NCBI GenBank assembly: GCA_008711295.1
Contig: VUYV01000121.1
Coordinates: 472,249 to 536,248, forward strand
Length of the DNA: 64,000 nt
Source of the DNA: Anarhynchus alexandrinus
Taxonomy: Eukaryota > Chordata > Aves > Charadriiformes > Charadriidae
Direction: 5' to 3'
The notes below the pieces were generated by a model, which did not search any database, was not told where the DNA came from, and saw only the letters and a list, made by a program, of their open reading frames with translations. Below are positions 53,591 through 64,000 of the stretch, piece by piece. Within the stretch, counting starts at the first letter, position 1. Each line of letters begins with the position of its first letter. The translations under genes and the position numbers were made by a program.

Positions 53591-56500
53591 CCTCCCTTCA
53601 CACCTCACAGTAGACCTTGCCAATTCCTTCTGACTCAACAACATCCATGAGGGGACCGAGAAACTTCATCCTTTCTGCACAAGCACAACAGGGACAAAAT
53701 ATGACCCATCCTTTAAACAGGCTGCCGCTTATGTTTGTGTTTGTTATGACCCAGACACATTTTCAATTTAGGGAAAGGACAGCTCCATAACTCATTTTTC
53801 CCCCCAGTAGTACTGGTCCTAATATTTTGATAACTTGATTTATAGATACAACTGGTTGAATAGTCTAAGGCTTCAGGGTTTGTAAGAAAATGCCTTCAAT
53901 AAAACAAATTCTATTGCTGCTGATAGAAACACCAGAGCATTAAACAAATTAGCTCTGGCAAAGCAATAGGCTTGAGTAGGAAACATAGGGTTAATTAAAC
54001 CTGTTCAGAATCAAAGTTGGAATCTCTCCAGTACCACCAAAAGCTGTTCTAACAGGTTATCTACTGTCTTTGCTGTGCCCTTGCCTAGATCAAGTTATCT
54101 TTTGCTTTTTCACTGAATGAAGAGAAGGGGTTTAGCTCTCTGAGGAAAAAAATGTAAGAAATACCTCTAAGCTGCAGATGATCTGGGAGAGCTAACCTAT
54201 GACACAGAGCTCATTCCATCTTGTTGCTCTGAACTTCCAAGGATTTGAAAAGGATTTTTCACCATTGAAAGCAAGTTAATAGAGTCAGAGATAAGTTTCA
54301 GGGACGCGATAAAGTTAATTCTCCACCTGTCCGCTTCTTGTCATATATCTCTTGACTTACCAACAGCCTTTCTCCAAGTCTAGGAATTGGTGGTGGCAGG
54401 GGGGAGTGGAGACTAAGAGCAGAGGAGGACACAGCCCCAGGATGCCTCTATGCTGCTGAAAATGAGCTGCTCGACAGCAATCACTCATGAACAGCTCAGT
54501 CATTTGTCCATTCTGACATGCTGGGATCCAACCTTGGGTTTTTGGTTGTGTTTTGGTTTTTGTGTTTGTTTCATTTTTCTTTCCAACCAACAGTTCACAC
54601 ACACACAAAAAAAAACACAACAAAAAAACCAAAACCCACAAAACAAAAACAAACCCACAAAACAAAACAAACAAAAAAGAGACAGGCCAAGCCCACCAGG
54701 CTCAACTGCTTACACCAACTGCATGAAACTCACTCTTAAGGTGGGTTCTGAAAGTTCATGGAGTGTTTCATGCCCACATCTACTGACTTTCCCTGCTAAT
54801 CTGAAAGGGAAGAAGGAAATACACCAACTAAACACTGTCATCCCATCTTAATAAAAGACATCATCCACTGCTTCAGTTAGGTCCTTCTGAGAACCTCACG
54901 ACTGAACATTTTTTGAAAAACGTATCTCTAGAAGGTCAGTTTACTTTGTGTCACTACTTCTGATTTTCTAGCCAATTTATCTATAGAGATGTAGAAGGAG
55001 TGTAAAATGTATATAGAAGACACCACTATGTATTGAATGCACTAAATGGAAATTCCTTCCCCATTGAGAACTTTATAACTAGGGTAATGAAATTTTTATC
55101 AGGTCGTAACTTAGAAGATTAGAAGACTGGTAGCCCATTACTCTCAATCAAATCTGATTAATGTTTAATTGTAGCAATGTGCAGAGGTATTAATTAGGTG
55201 TACTTTCTATGACTCATAAATAGCTATTAAAGCAAAAGCAAGAATAATTTGAAGATTAACATGAAGAGAATGCTATACTTGAGTGGTAAATTATAATTAA
55301 ACTGAATGGACCTTGTGAAAATAATAGAAATTGTCACCCAATATAATAATTTTGATACATAATGCAGTTATAACAAATTTTCTAGCAATCAAGTCTGACA
55401 CCTTTTCCTCAGGATATTTTTTTGTGCAGAAGCCACAGGTGTGAATTAAAAATTCATTTATGCTTTTCAATGGGAATCACAGGGCAGATCTTAACAGCAG
55501 TACATCCATTTGGCTCTTACTGCACAACTGAAGCATTCATGCACGTACCTAAACAGGCTTTCTTTAAAAAGGGATCCCAGCTAAGGCTCTGGATTTGTAT
55601 ATTCAAAGAAGTGCTGCAATTAAACTTGAAGCTCTATACCTTTGCCCTTTGCCCCTTGGTTTTTTTAAATGAACGATCCTCAAAGTCATACGGGGGTTAG
55701 AAACCTTGATTCAGAACTGCACTTCTCCGGTGAACCACACTTTCCTGCCACATTTGTTACCTAGATGGTGGCTAGGCATATTTTCACTGCTCATTTTCCT
55801 TCCTATAGTCTTGCAAAAACAGTTGTTTCCATTATCAGAAGATGCAACTTACACTGCATTCCTTAAAATACTACTATTACTACTGAGTAAGTGCCTAGCG
55901 TTCATGACCTTGCAGAAAAGGTTGAAAACACAACCAAGAGGCCCCAATATCAGAAGGATATAAAATAAATCTGCTAATTTTATGCCAACATAACAAACCT
56001 TAAATACCTGCTTTTTAGAAAATGTAGCTCATGTCAATTTATTTTCATTAACAGTTGAAATTGGAATTAGCTTCTACTGTACTGCTCTGGAACAGCAACA
56101 GGAAGTAGAACAAATACATAATCTTGTGCCTTATGAAGAAAAAAAAAAGGAAAAAAGGCATTAAACAACTTGTCCTGTCTAGGTCTATTATTCGTATATG
56201 ATTTCTTGTGATTGCATTTCTGTCATTATTTAAAAAGCCTAATTTTGTAATCAAAGAGAAATAAATGGCTTTAAGATTTAAAATTTTCATTCAAAAAAAA
56301 GCGAAAAGGGCAGTGATGCAACACTGAAGAAACTTCTTCGGCTTCCTGTTTTCATTTAACACTAAGATTAGCAACTAAAATTAAGGAGCTGCACGTTGGC
56401 CAGGTGATCCTCTGAATTACCTACCTCTAATGCTAGAAACTTTTTTTTTTTGTTATCATGCAACAAAATAGTGTTATGTGGGAGGTCTGCAGAAATAGAA

Positions 56501-57954
56501 ATATTTACGTTTCTTAAAAGCTCGAAATGCACATGCACAAAAGCTCTGAATAGCAGGTTTTTATTATGCATTAAGTATGTGCCACACTAGAAATACCTTG
56601 GAAATTAGGAAAAATGTAATGAAGCAAATTCATTGACACAGTCTTCATCAAAAGAATGGTTTGAATTGTCAAAAATCTATCAGATTTAATACCAGCCATT
56701 AAAGGACTCTCCAGTTGCAACCCACACTTATTTATTTTCTATTACTCTGAGGATGTGAGGAGAAGAAAAAGTGACCAGTGTTCTGCATGAACAGTGATGC
56801 AAGTTTTCTCCATTTACACTTATGCCATCAGAAATATCCTCTTAATTGTGTGATAGCCAATAGAAACCAAACCCAACAACTTAGCTCTCTATCTAATTTT
56901 AAAGCCTTAAAATACAGAAGGAATTAATTATGAGCTGGAAATAAAATGGGGAGTTGCAGCTGGCTTTTAAAAGGTTATTTATTCTTAAACCATTAAAAAG
57001 CCTTTTAAAAAAAACATCTTTCACGTACGTACTAATGCTTCTAATGCATTAATTTTTGGTAGGAATTACTAAATCTTTTGGAAGTTTTATAACAAATGAT
57101 TGATACAGAGAATCATTATGTTGCCTTTGTTTTCCTGAGGGTGTTAATAAATCAAGCAAATATGATACAGAATCGAGATTTAAAATCTCTCAGGTGGCTA
57201 GAATTGATAATAAAAAAATGCATAAACCTCTTTTACAGCTAGGGAAATACCCACCACCGCATACAAGAGAATGTTTCACCTAATTGCTCCGTCTTTTCCA
57301 TCACTACAGTGCTTTATCATCATGTCCCTTGTCCACATCTCCAGACATATTCAATTGTGCTAAGGAGATGTAATAAATTCAGTGGTATTAAGGGATGTAG
57401 AAAAGGTTTTCGGCCTTTGGAAATGTACAGTGGGTTCTAGGAAGCGCGAATATGCCATGTTTCATGTTAAGAGCTGGTGCACGGTGACATTTTTCTTTTA
57501 ATACATCCCTGATGTTGTGCAACTGCTGCAGAGCTCTCCAAGTTCCTTGCCTCTTGCACTTCTAAGCAATTCTAGAAACAACCGTTAGGAATTCTTTTCA
57601 TTTGTTTTAAAGAGATATAAAGTAAATCTCCATCCTGAATTTTGACTGAAAAATGTTTGAGCCAATTTCTGAAAGGAAGTCATTGCTGTGTGGATCCTAA
57701 ATTCAGAACAACAAGCAACAGCAATCATAAAATGAGTAGGACCATTTTGTCATCAATATATAGAAGATGTGTTTTCACTAAGACTGGTTAGAAAACAATT
57801 TCTTTCACAAACATGAAATAAAAAAGAAACAAAGTTTTGAAAACGATCTCCTTCCTGATGTGCAGCAACAAAAATAAAAATTATACAACACAGAACGAAA
57901 CAAAGATTCACTCACCAAGGTGAGTCAAAAGTTGACATTTAAAGTCCTCAAGCT
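53591..57954. other. AT-rich sequence with low-complexity tract and conserved-looking stretches
   Basis: No exon is recognised. The 133-codon frame at 54450-54851 runs through the A/C-rich tract and is rejected. The stretches 55100-55390 and 56930-57260 are AT-rich but complex, with repeated TAATTA, TGATTGAT and CTTTGTT motifs like those of developmental enhancers. Conservation cannot be judged from a single sequence. Confidence 0.45.
54534..54678. repeat. T/G-rich tract followed by A/C-rich tract
   Basis: 54534-54580 is T/G-rich on the plus strand (TTGGTT, TTGTGTTT). After a short spacer, 54594-54678 is A/C-rich (ACACACAAAA, CCCACAAAAC, AACAAACAA). The two blocks are roughly complementary in base composition and could fold back imperfectly. 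The coding-like frames across them are rejected. Confidence 0.75.
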
Positions 57955-58080
57955 ACAGTGTGGGAGTCTGGATCAGGTCCCAGTCTGAAGTAGGTGGGGA
58001 AAGGATTTCAACCCAGGTTTCTCCCAGTCCCACTGAAGTCAGCACCAATCGGTTAGTGGTGCCCAGGAATGAGTCCTTTT
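57955..58080 (-). repeat. Possible ancient interspersed repeat fragment
   Basis: On the minus strand the segment contains GACTTCAGTGGGACTGGGAG and CCTGGGTTGAAATCC, then GGGACCTGATCCAGACTCCC. These resemble phrases seen in old amniote SINE or MIR-like repeats. I cannot name the family and may be over-reading short motifs. Confidence 0.25.
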
Positions 58081-61000
58081 GTCTTCACTCGTACATTCTA
58101 CCCCAATCCTAGAAATTTTCCACATTCCAGTTTCCACTGAGAAATGAGACAGGAAAACCATATTTTTCTGACTTACACATCACTACTACCTACATCAGAT
58201 CTTTCTCCTTCTGCATCCAATTCCTGGCAGTGAACAGAAACACGTGGACAGTTATTAAATGGGTGGCCCTTGACTTGCACCTACAAGGGTAAGGTTTGCT
58301 GCTTTTAACCTATATTAAAATCAAAATAACACAAGTTTGAAAAGCTGTAAAGTTTTTCATAAGATAGGAACACAGTGAAGAAAAAAACCAAATAACAGCA
58401 TCCCACCTTGAACATTTATAAAACAGCCAACCAAGTGGTAGCAGAAAAGCCCACTAATTTCCTAAAAATCAGCCTTAAGAGTCAAAGCACTGCTATCACC
58501 TCCCCAATAGGACCAAAGGGATAAGTACCAGATTTTCCCTTGATAACATAATTTAGCATCGCTCAGAACCAGTCAGGCCCTTAGGGAACCACGGCAGAAC
58601 AGGACAGAGGGAAGGTTCCACCACCTTCTCTACCTCCTGAAGAGGGAATTAGTGCTTCCATGAACATAATTTGCTTTCTCTGCACACTCCAACTCACCAC
58701 AGGCAAGTCATTTGCTTGTGATTAGGAACTGTCTTACAAGCTAACACTTAAAAAACAATTAAAAAAAATACTCCAAGTCAGTAAGTTTTCTCAAGTATAA
58801 GCTTACATGTGAAAAATTCAGATGCAGAAATCAATCCTGTCTATAATTTCAAAAAAATACTAACAATGCAAGGAATGCTTCCGACAATCACTTTATGAGT
58901 AGCATGTGCATGGGAGAACATGATTCATGCAAGACTGTTTCCCTGTCTCAATTTTTAATGTTACTGTACATTATAGGAAAAATGCAGCATGAATCTCGCA
59001 AATATTTTCAGTGAGAAAAGGAAGGACTATAGGGAACCAATTAAGTTTTCCAGCAAACCAAAAGTGTTTGTGACTGGTGCCTCTCAGGGTCAAAAGTAAT
59101 AAATTTGTCATGCACTAGTATTCCTGATATTACACCTGTGTCAGGGGACAGTGAAGATTAATACCATAATTAGAAATGCTGAACAACATCTCCATTACAA
59201 GACAGATAAAGTGACAATCCTGACACAGTCACAGCAACGGTTTTATTCATCGTTTTTCTTCCAACTTGATGAAAGAACAGACATTATCAGCCTGGATGAC
59301 TTCTAGATTTTGGGGCAATGAAGCAAATCCATGACCTACCTTTGTGACTGCAGGAGTGCAAAATAGCTGGCAAAGACGTATGGCACAACTTGGGGAAAGG
59401 GGGGGATAGAAAGTAGGATTAAAGGATGGGGTGACACAAGTGGGGGAGGTTTACCTTCCTTGGCACAGAGGCAAACGCGTGCTCATTCTCTACTGCACAC
59501 AGCTGACAGCAGAAAACGAGCAACGCTACCGATTCACATCTAAACATACCACCATCTGCAAAATGATAACCCAAAACCCAAGCTGGTTTAGGCCAGACCA
59601 AGCTCCTGCAGGTGCAGCACGGCTGGTGCTCTGGGCAATACCTTGCCTTTGCTCCAGAGGAAACCCCCAAATACAGTCTACTGACAAAGGCATGTAGAGA
59701 GTGAGATGTAGTCCCAAAGAACAATGCCAAAAAGAGAAAACCTCATATATGCTTAAAGTGTACGGAGCTTCTATGATTGAGCCGTAAGTTGTGACAACTG
59801 TTAATAGCTAAAGGAGATTTTTTAATCAACATTCTGTTAAAAGCATTAGAAAGCCTCATCACAAATAATCACCAATGTTAAGAAACCAGTCTTTTTTAGA
59901 AGTGAAACAGCAAAGCTTATCTTTCATGATTTGTGACTGATTATTATCTTTAAAATAATTTTCACGCACTATTGTGACAAGAAAACTTAAAAAACATTTC
60001 ACACAGCCATCAGCTATATCTGCAGCCAATGAACTGGGCAAATAGCTCAAAAACCTGAAAAATAAATTCACCCCAATGGCATATTATTCTTGCAATATAA
60101 TCAAATGAGTTTTGCTCAGTAATCTATTTAGCCCGTTCGGGTTATTTTGGATTTACACCAGGATGGTTCAAATTACCTCACTACTCCCACACAGCAACCA
60201 AAGCAAACACTTGCTAACATTTGAGAGGTGGGCGAGGAGGCAAAGTTAGTTACATCACCACCACCTTTCCCACAAGCTGAAGAGGAGGCACATGCCAACA
60301 GTTGGTGAAGAACACACCAACAGGCCTTTGCTCGGCCCGAGAACAATTCTCAGACGTACGGACTCAGATTTCTTTCTTGCATATAGCAGCAAAGCAGCTG
60401 GGGAAGGTTAAATGAGAGGGGATGTTGATAGAGCAAAGGGAGAGCAGCTTCTACATTGTGCTGCTGAGTTTGCTGATGGCACTAAGACCAATGGATATTG
60501 AAAGAAAAAAAAATGCTGAGCAGCAGCTTACTCTCTCCTTTTTCTGCATCTTTAGGAACACAAACAGAGAACCTCACTGTGCTTACATCTAGGCATTCAT
60601 CTTAAATCATTCCTGGACCTAAGCCTTCCAGTTAAAAACTGCAGCATAAATAGGAACGTACAGTTTAAGAAGACCTCTCTACACCCATCGCTCACTGGCG
60701 ACAGCAAGTACATCTAGGCTAACTTCAGCAAAAACATACAGCAGAAGTCTCCATGGCATTCCCATTACTGATAGGAACGTTGTCTGATTTTGAAAGCATA
60801 AATTGACAGGGTGTGCCTATGTAACCTGCTCCACTGCTAACCATCACACAGAGTTGGAAATTTTTTCCCAATAGCTGATAGCATTACTGCAGATTCAACC
60901 AACTCTTTCTTACCTTATCTTGACAGACAGGCAAAACAAATTAACCACAGTCCTGTTTATAACAACCTATATGTATTAAAAGATAGTTTACACAGCCAGT

Positions 61001-61129
61001 CGCTCCCTGTCTTTTCTTTTATAAACAAAACCGAGCCCATTCTTTCATTTTCTTCTTAGGAGATACATGTTAATTAAACTCAAATATACTACTGGTTCTT
61101 TTACTATCTGCCTAATTTGCTTACCTCCT
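58081..61129. other. Unique sequence, no gene recognised
   Basis: The longest frames are 103 codons (59730 to 59419, minus) and 88 codons (59431 to 59697, plus). They overlap each other in a slightly GC-richer patch, and neither has a known domain. I see nothing else that I can name. Confidence 0.5.
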
Positions 61130-61535
61130 TTTCAAAGCCAAGCACTCAAAACTGGACATCCTTCTTCAGCTAAGGTCCCAGCAGTACTGAGCAAACAATT
61201 AACTCCTTCTCCTCCTCTGCCACCCCACATGTTGTCAATACATCCCAGACCGATGCCTGTCTGTCTGCAGCAAATTGCAATCAGCTGTAACTTCCCAAGC
61301 TTTTCTGTAGAACTGCTTCTTGGCCACAATTATTCCCCATTTTATAGCTGTGCATTTGATTTTTCCATCTTAGGTACAGAACTCGGCGCTTTCCTTTGTG
61401 GAAATTCGTCTTCCTGATTTCAGACTATTTCTCCACTTTATCAAGCTCATTTTGAATTTTAATCAGTTCTCCACAGTGCTTGCAACCCCTCTCTCCCCTC
61501 CTCCCACATTAGCACAGCTTGGTGTCATCATGTAC
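61130..61535 (-). mobile_element. Ancient CR1 LINE reverse transcriptase fragment, minus strand
   Basis: Reading the minus strand from 61535, the sequence follows the 3' half of a CR1 reverse transcriptase gene of the older reptile/bird type. The catalytic box survives as VHDDTKL (usual FADDTKL). Next come GGGGTTGCAAGCACTGTGGA, ATTAAAATTCAAAATGAGCT, a GAGAAATAGTCTGAAATCA block, ATGCACAGCTATAAAATGGG and GGGATGTATTGACAAC, and it fades out in GTCCAGTTTTGAGTGCTTGG near 61130. Stops, indels and an insertion just after the DDTKL box show it is dead and old. It lacks the 3' end of the element and all sequence upstream of the catalytic box. The plus-strand open frames here are shadows. Confidence 0.88.
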
Positions 61536-64000
61536 CACACTACAGCTGTGACAAGGAGACGTGCCGGTGGGTTTTTTTGAGTTTGAATATGCAGCGAAAA
61601 GCAAGAAAGAAGAAAAGAAAATCAATGCTTTAAGAATGTCAGTTTAAATAGCCAGCAAAATATTAAAAAAAGTAGATTAGGAATAGAAACCCAGAAATCT
61701 TAAGTATCTTCCAAAGGAGCATATCAGCTGAGCACCAAGCTGTGACAAGGTTTAAGCTCTGGGGAAGACACTGGCCATGTATTTAGCCCTTGGCAGCACC
61801 TAGCTTTAACTATATAACCCCATTAATAAGGAACAGGAAATATAACCAAGGGAGTTTCTGTGTTTCTTTATGAACCAGGTAATATGAGGTAGATAACATA
61901 ATTCTTGCAGCACTTCTAGTCTCGTTCCCATCTTTATTATATGTTTCCTGGAAACAAATACTCAAATCTTATAGCCAGAGTCTCATTATTACTCTGTATT
62001 ATACCAAGATTTTTTAGAATATATTAAGTGCACAGCCATCTTATTTTAGCCTCAGAGTCTATACTCAGGTGTTTTTCCAGACAAACAATTAGAAGACTGG
62101 AAAGTCTCACAAAATGCTCCTATGAATTGTTCCATGGAGAGCAAATCTAGAAGCACCAAACAACTGCAGCATCCCATGGCACCATTATAGCCCAGAGTTA
62201 TTGCTCACTGTGCAAAGTGACTTCCAGACATGTACACAAAATCTGGCAATTAAAACCATAGAAATAAAAAAATCACCAAACCCCAAAGCTACCTCCAAAA
62301 ACCAGCATAGTACAAGCAACCTGTGCATGCAGATATATGTTACTTGCTCATAAAGAACCCTTTTCAGATCAAGAGCTGACAATTTTACATTAAAACATGC
62401 CTTATATTAGCTTTATTAGGAATTTCATAGCGCTTCTGTTAAAAAGTCAAAAACCCTCTTTCTTTGAAAACAAGCAGTCCAGCATCCCCTTGCCTTTTTC
62501 TGTTTGCTGAAGAGCAAATCAAAACACGACAGAAACTTGGGATATCAGGGAAGGCTCTCTGGGAAGGAAATAAAACAAAACCAACTTGTCAAATGGGACT
62601 CCCTGCTGCTGCATACCATGTGGTGCTCTAGTGAGCTGCATCTGTTCAGCTATTAAACATAGTGGTGAATATGATACCGACAGCAGTGACATTATCAAAT
62701 ATGCTGAGTGGTTATTAAGGCTCTATAGCATAATCTTTTCACTTTTTATTTTAATTGGTAGAAGTTACTGTAAAGTAGCTTCACGTATGATAATGCTCTT
62801 TGTGCTTGTCCCTAAATGAGAAGGCACTGCTACATAATCCGCAGCGAGTCTTAAAAACCCCATCTGCTATGCAAGGGAAAGGCTGGGTACTTTTGCTCCA
62901 GGAACTCTCTGTTGCTCCCTGGAATTCACTGGGTCAGGAAAAAAAAATACATATGGGGAACAATAAGGCTTCAGGACATTAATGGGGTTTCACAGTGAAC
63001 AGGAAGAATGCAGTCTGTAGCATTCAGTGCATAGGCAGTAAGTCGCAAGGCCACCGAGGGTGAGGGCTGAACAGAAAATAACATGAGATTCCAGCCCATA
63101 AACGGAGCATGATAAGATCCGTTGAGGATGTAATGCTTCAAACCCCATCCTTCAATCCAGAGGCCCGGGATGAAGACCCAACAGCAGAACATGCAGAGGG
63201 AAAACTTCCCAGTCCTGTACAAGCGGCTTTTCCTAGACCACAGAGAACATATAATGCTGCAGCAACAAGCATGATTTACATCTCCCTGAGGGAATATCTG
63301 GACTTACATTTGGTCCTTGACTGTACATATATTATCACCTACAAATTCTAGCACAAGAAGTTAAAGCTGCATTAGTAGTTTCACGCTGGTGCGCTGAAGG
63401 CTTCAGGATAATTCCACACAGAACTGGCAAAAGTGAAGGACCTGCGTCTTTCCTTTGTTCCTCAGCATCCCTTATTCAATGTAAGCTAGGTAATTATCAA
63501 AAGCCAAGAAATGCATGAGTCAGTTCCTTCAGCTAATCCACCCTCTGGAGCATCAGAATGCTTCAGTGTAAATGGGCTTTCACGAACAGATTGATATTTA
63601 AGCCTCTCCAAACACTTAACGGGAGAACTCACCTGTTGTTAGTGGTGTTGTTACATTAAGCATAAACCACCAGAACACTGACAATACCAGTTCATTAAAT
63701 CCTTATCCTGTCTTTTACCTTTACAGAAATGCTTAGGATCGGCATGATCTAAGCGAAAAAACAAAAAGAGACCGAACAGCTGCAGCATCTCACTGTCGAA
63801 CAGGAAGAATCACTGTAAGATTGATGGGAAAGGGAAATATTATATGCCTATGGTTGTTGGTTGGAGAGAAAGGATACATCAGCAGTGGAGATGCACTGAT
63901 ATCAAGAGTGTCACGCTCAGGTGTGACAGAAAAGGATTAGACAGCATAGGCACGTTACTGAAAAGCTGGGTTCTGGGAAATCCAGATAAATTCCCTGTTC
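61536..64000. other. Unique sequence to the end of the window, no gene recognised
   Basis: Open frames are 83 codons or shorter. The segment 62985-63350 is more balanced in composition than its neighbours and open on both strands over part of its length, but contains no recognisable domain. No repeat is identified. Confidence 0.5.

Noticed and set aside
53208..53633. 141-codon Ser/Thr/Arg-rich plus-strand open frame
   Set aside because: It lies in a CpG-island-like segment where both strands are open. Stop codons are rare there simply because of composition.
54450..54851. 133-codon plus-strand open frame
   Set aside because: It runs through a T/G then A/C low-complexity tract, giving Lys/Asn/Thr repeats.
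57175..57189. Inverted repeat GAGATTT-A-AAATCTC
   Set aside because: Seven-base arms are expected several times by chance in 64 kb.

Overview
The window looks like noncoding nuclear DNA from a bird. The strongest evidence is four copies of the CR1 (chicken repeat 1) LINE 3' end, with the avian-type terminal repeat ATTCTATGAT and the CR1 ORF2 C-terminal coding segment just upstream. A fifth, much older CR1 fragment carries part of the reverse transcriptase. The rest is AT-rich, mostly CpG-poor unique sequence with short microsatellites and homopolymers. I cannot assign the order or species, or name the neighbouring genes.

I recognise no protein-coding exon, tRNA, rRNA, snRNA or CRISPR array. 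The longest open frames are 150, 144, 141 and 133 codons. None shows a known domain, and several are open on both strands or lie in low-complexity DNA. The window therefore reads as intergenic DNA or the inside of a very long intron.

Layout: 1-18266 is unique sequence holding two single-N contig joins, at 4471 and 8411, and a poly-G/NNN gap at 13963-13984. Both single-N joins are flanked by near-identical direct copies. 18267-23800 is a CR1 cluster (minus, plus, plus), followed by a second poly-G/N gap at 24079-24110. 24111-35814 is unique AT-rich sequence with a (GT)n tract. 35815-36009 holds a CR1 next to a second CR1-type terminus. 36201-36224 is a perfect 24-bp palindrome, followed by a small CpG-richer patch. 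36664-53214 is unique sequence with one MIR-like SINE remnant and a (CA)n tract. 53215-53590 is a CpG-island-like segment. 53591-61129 is AT-rich sequence, some of it resembling conserved noncoding DNA. 61130-61535 is the old CR1 reverse transcriptase fragment. The remainder is unique.

No genes can be shown to work together here, and I found no new biological system. The most useful results are the assembly artefacts (two likely false duplications and two unresolved poly-G tracts), the CR1 history, the perfect palindrome, the CpG-island-like segment at 53.2-53.6 kb, and a few candidate conserved noncoding stretches. All similarity statements are by eye from knowledge of the families. No database search was run.
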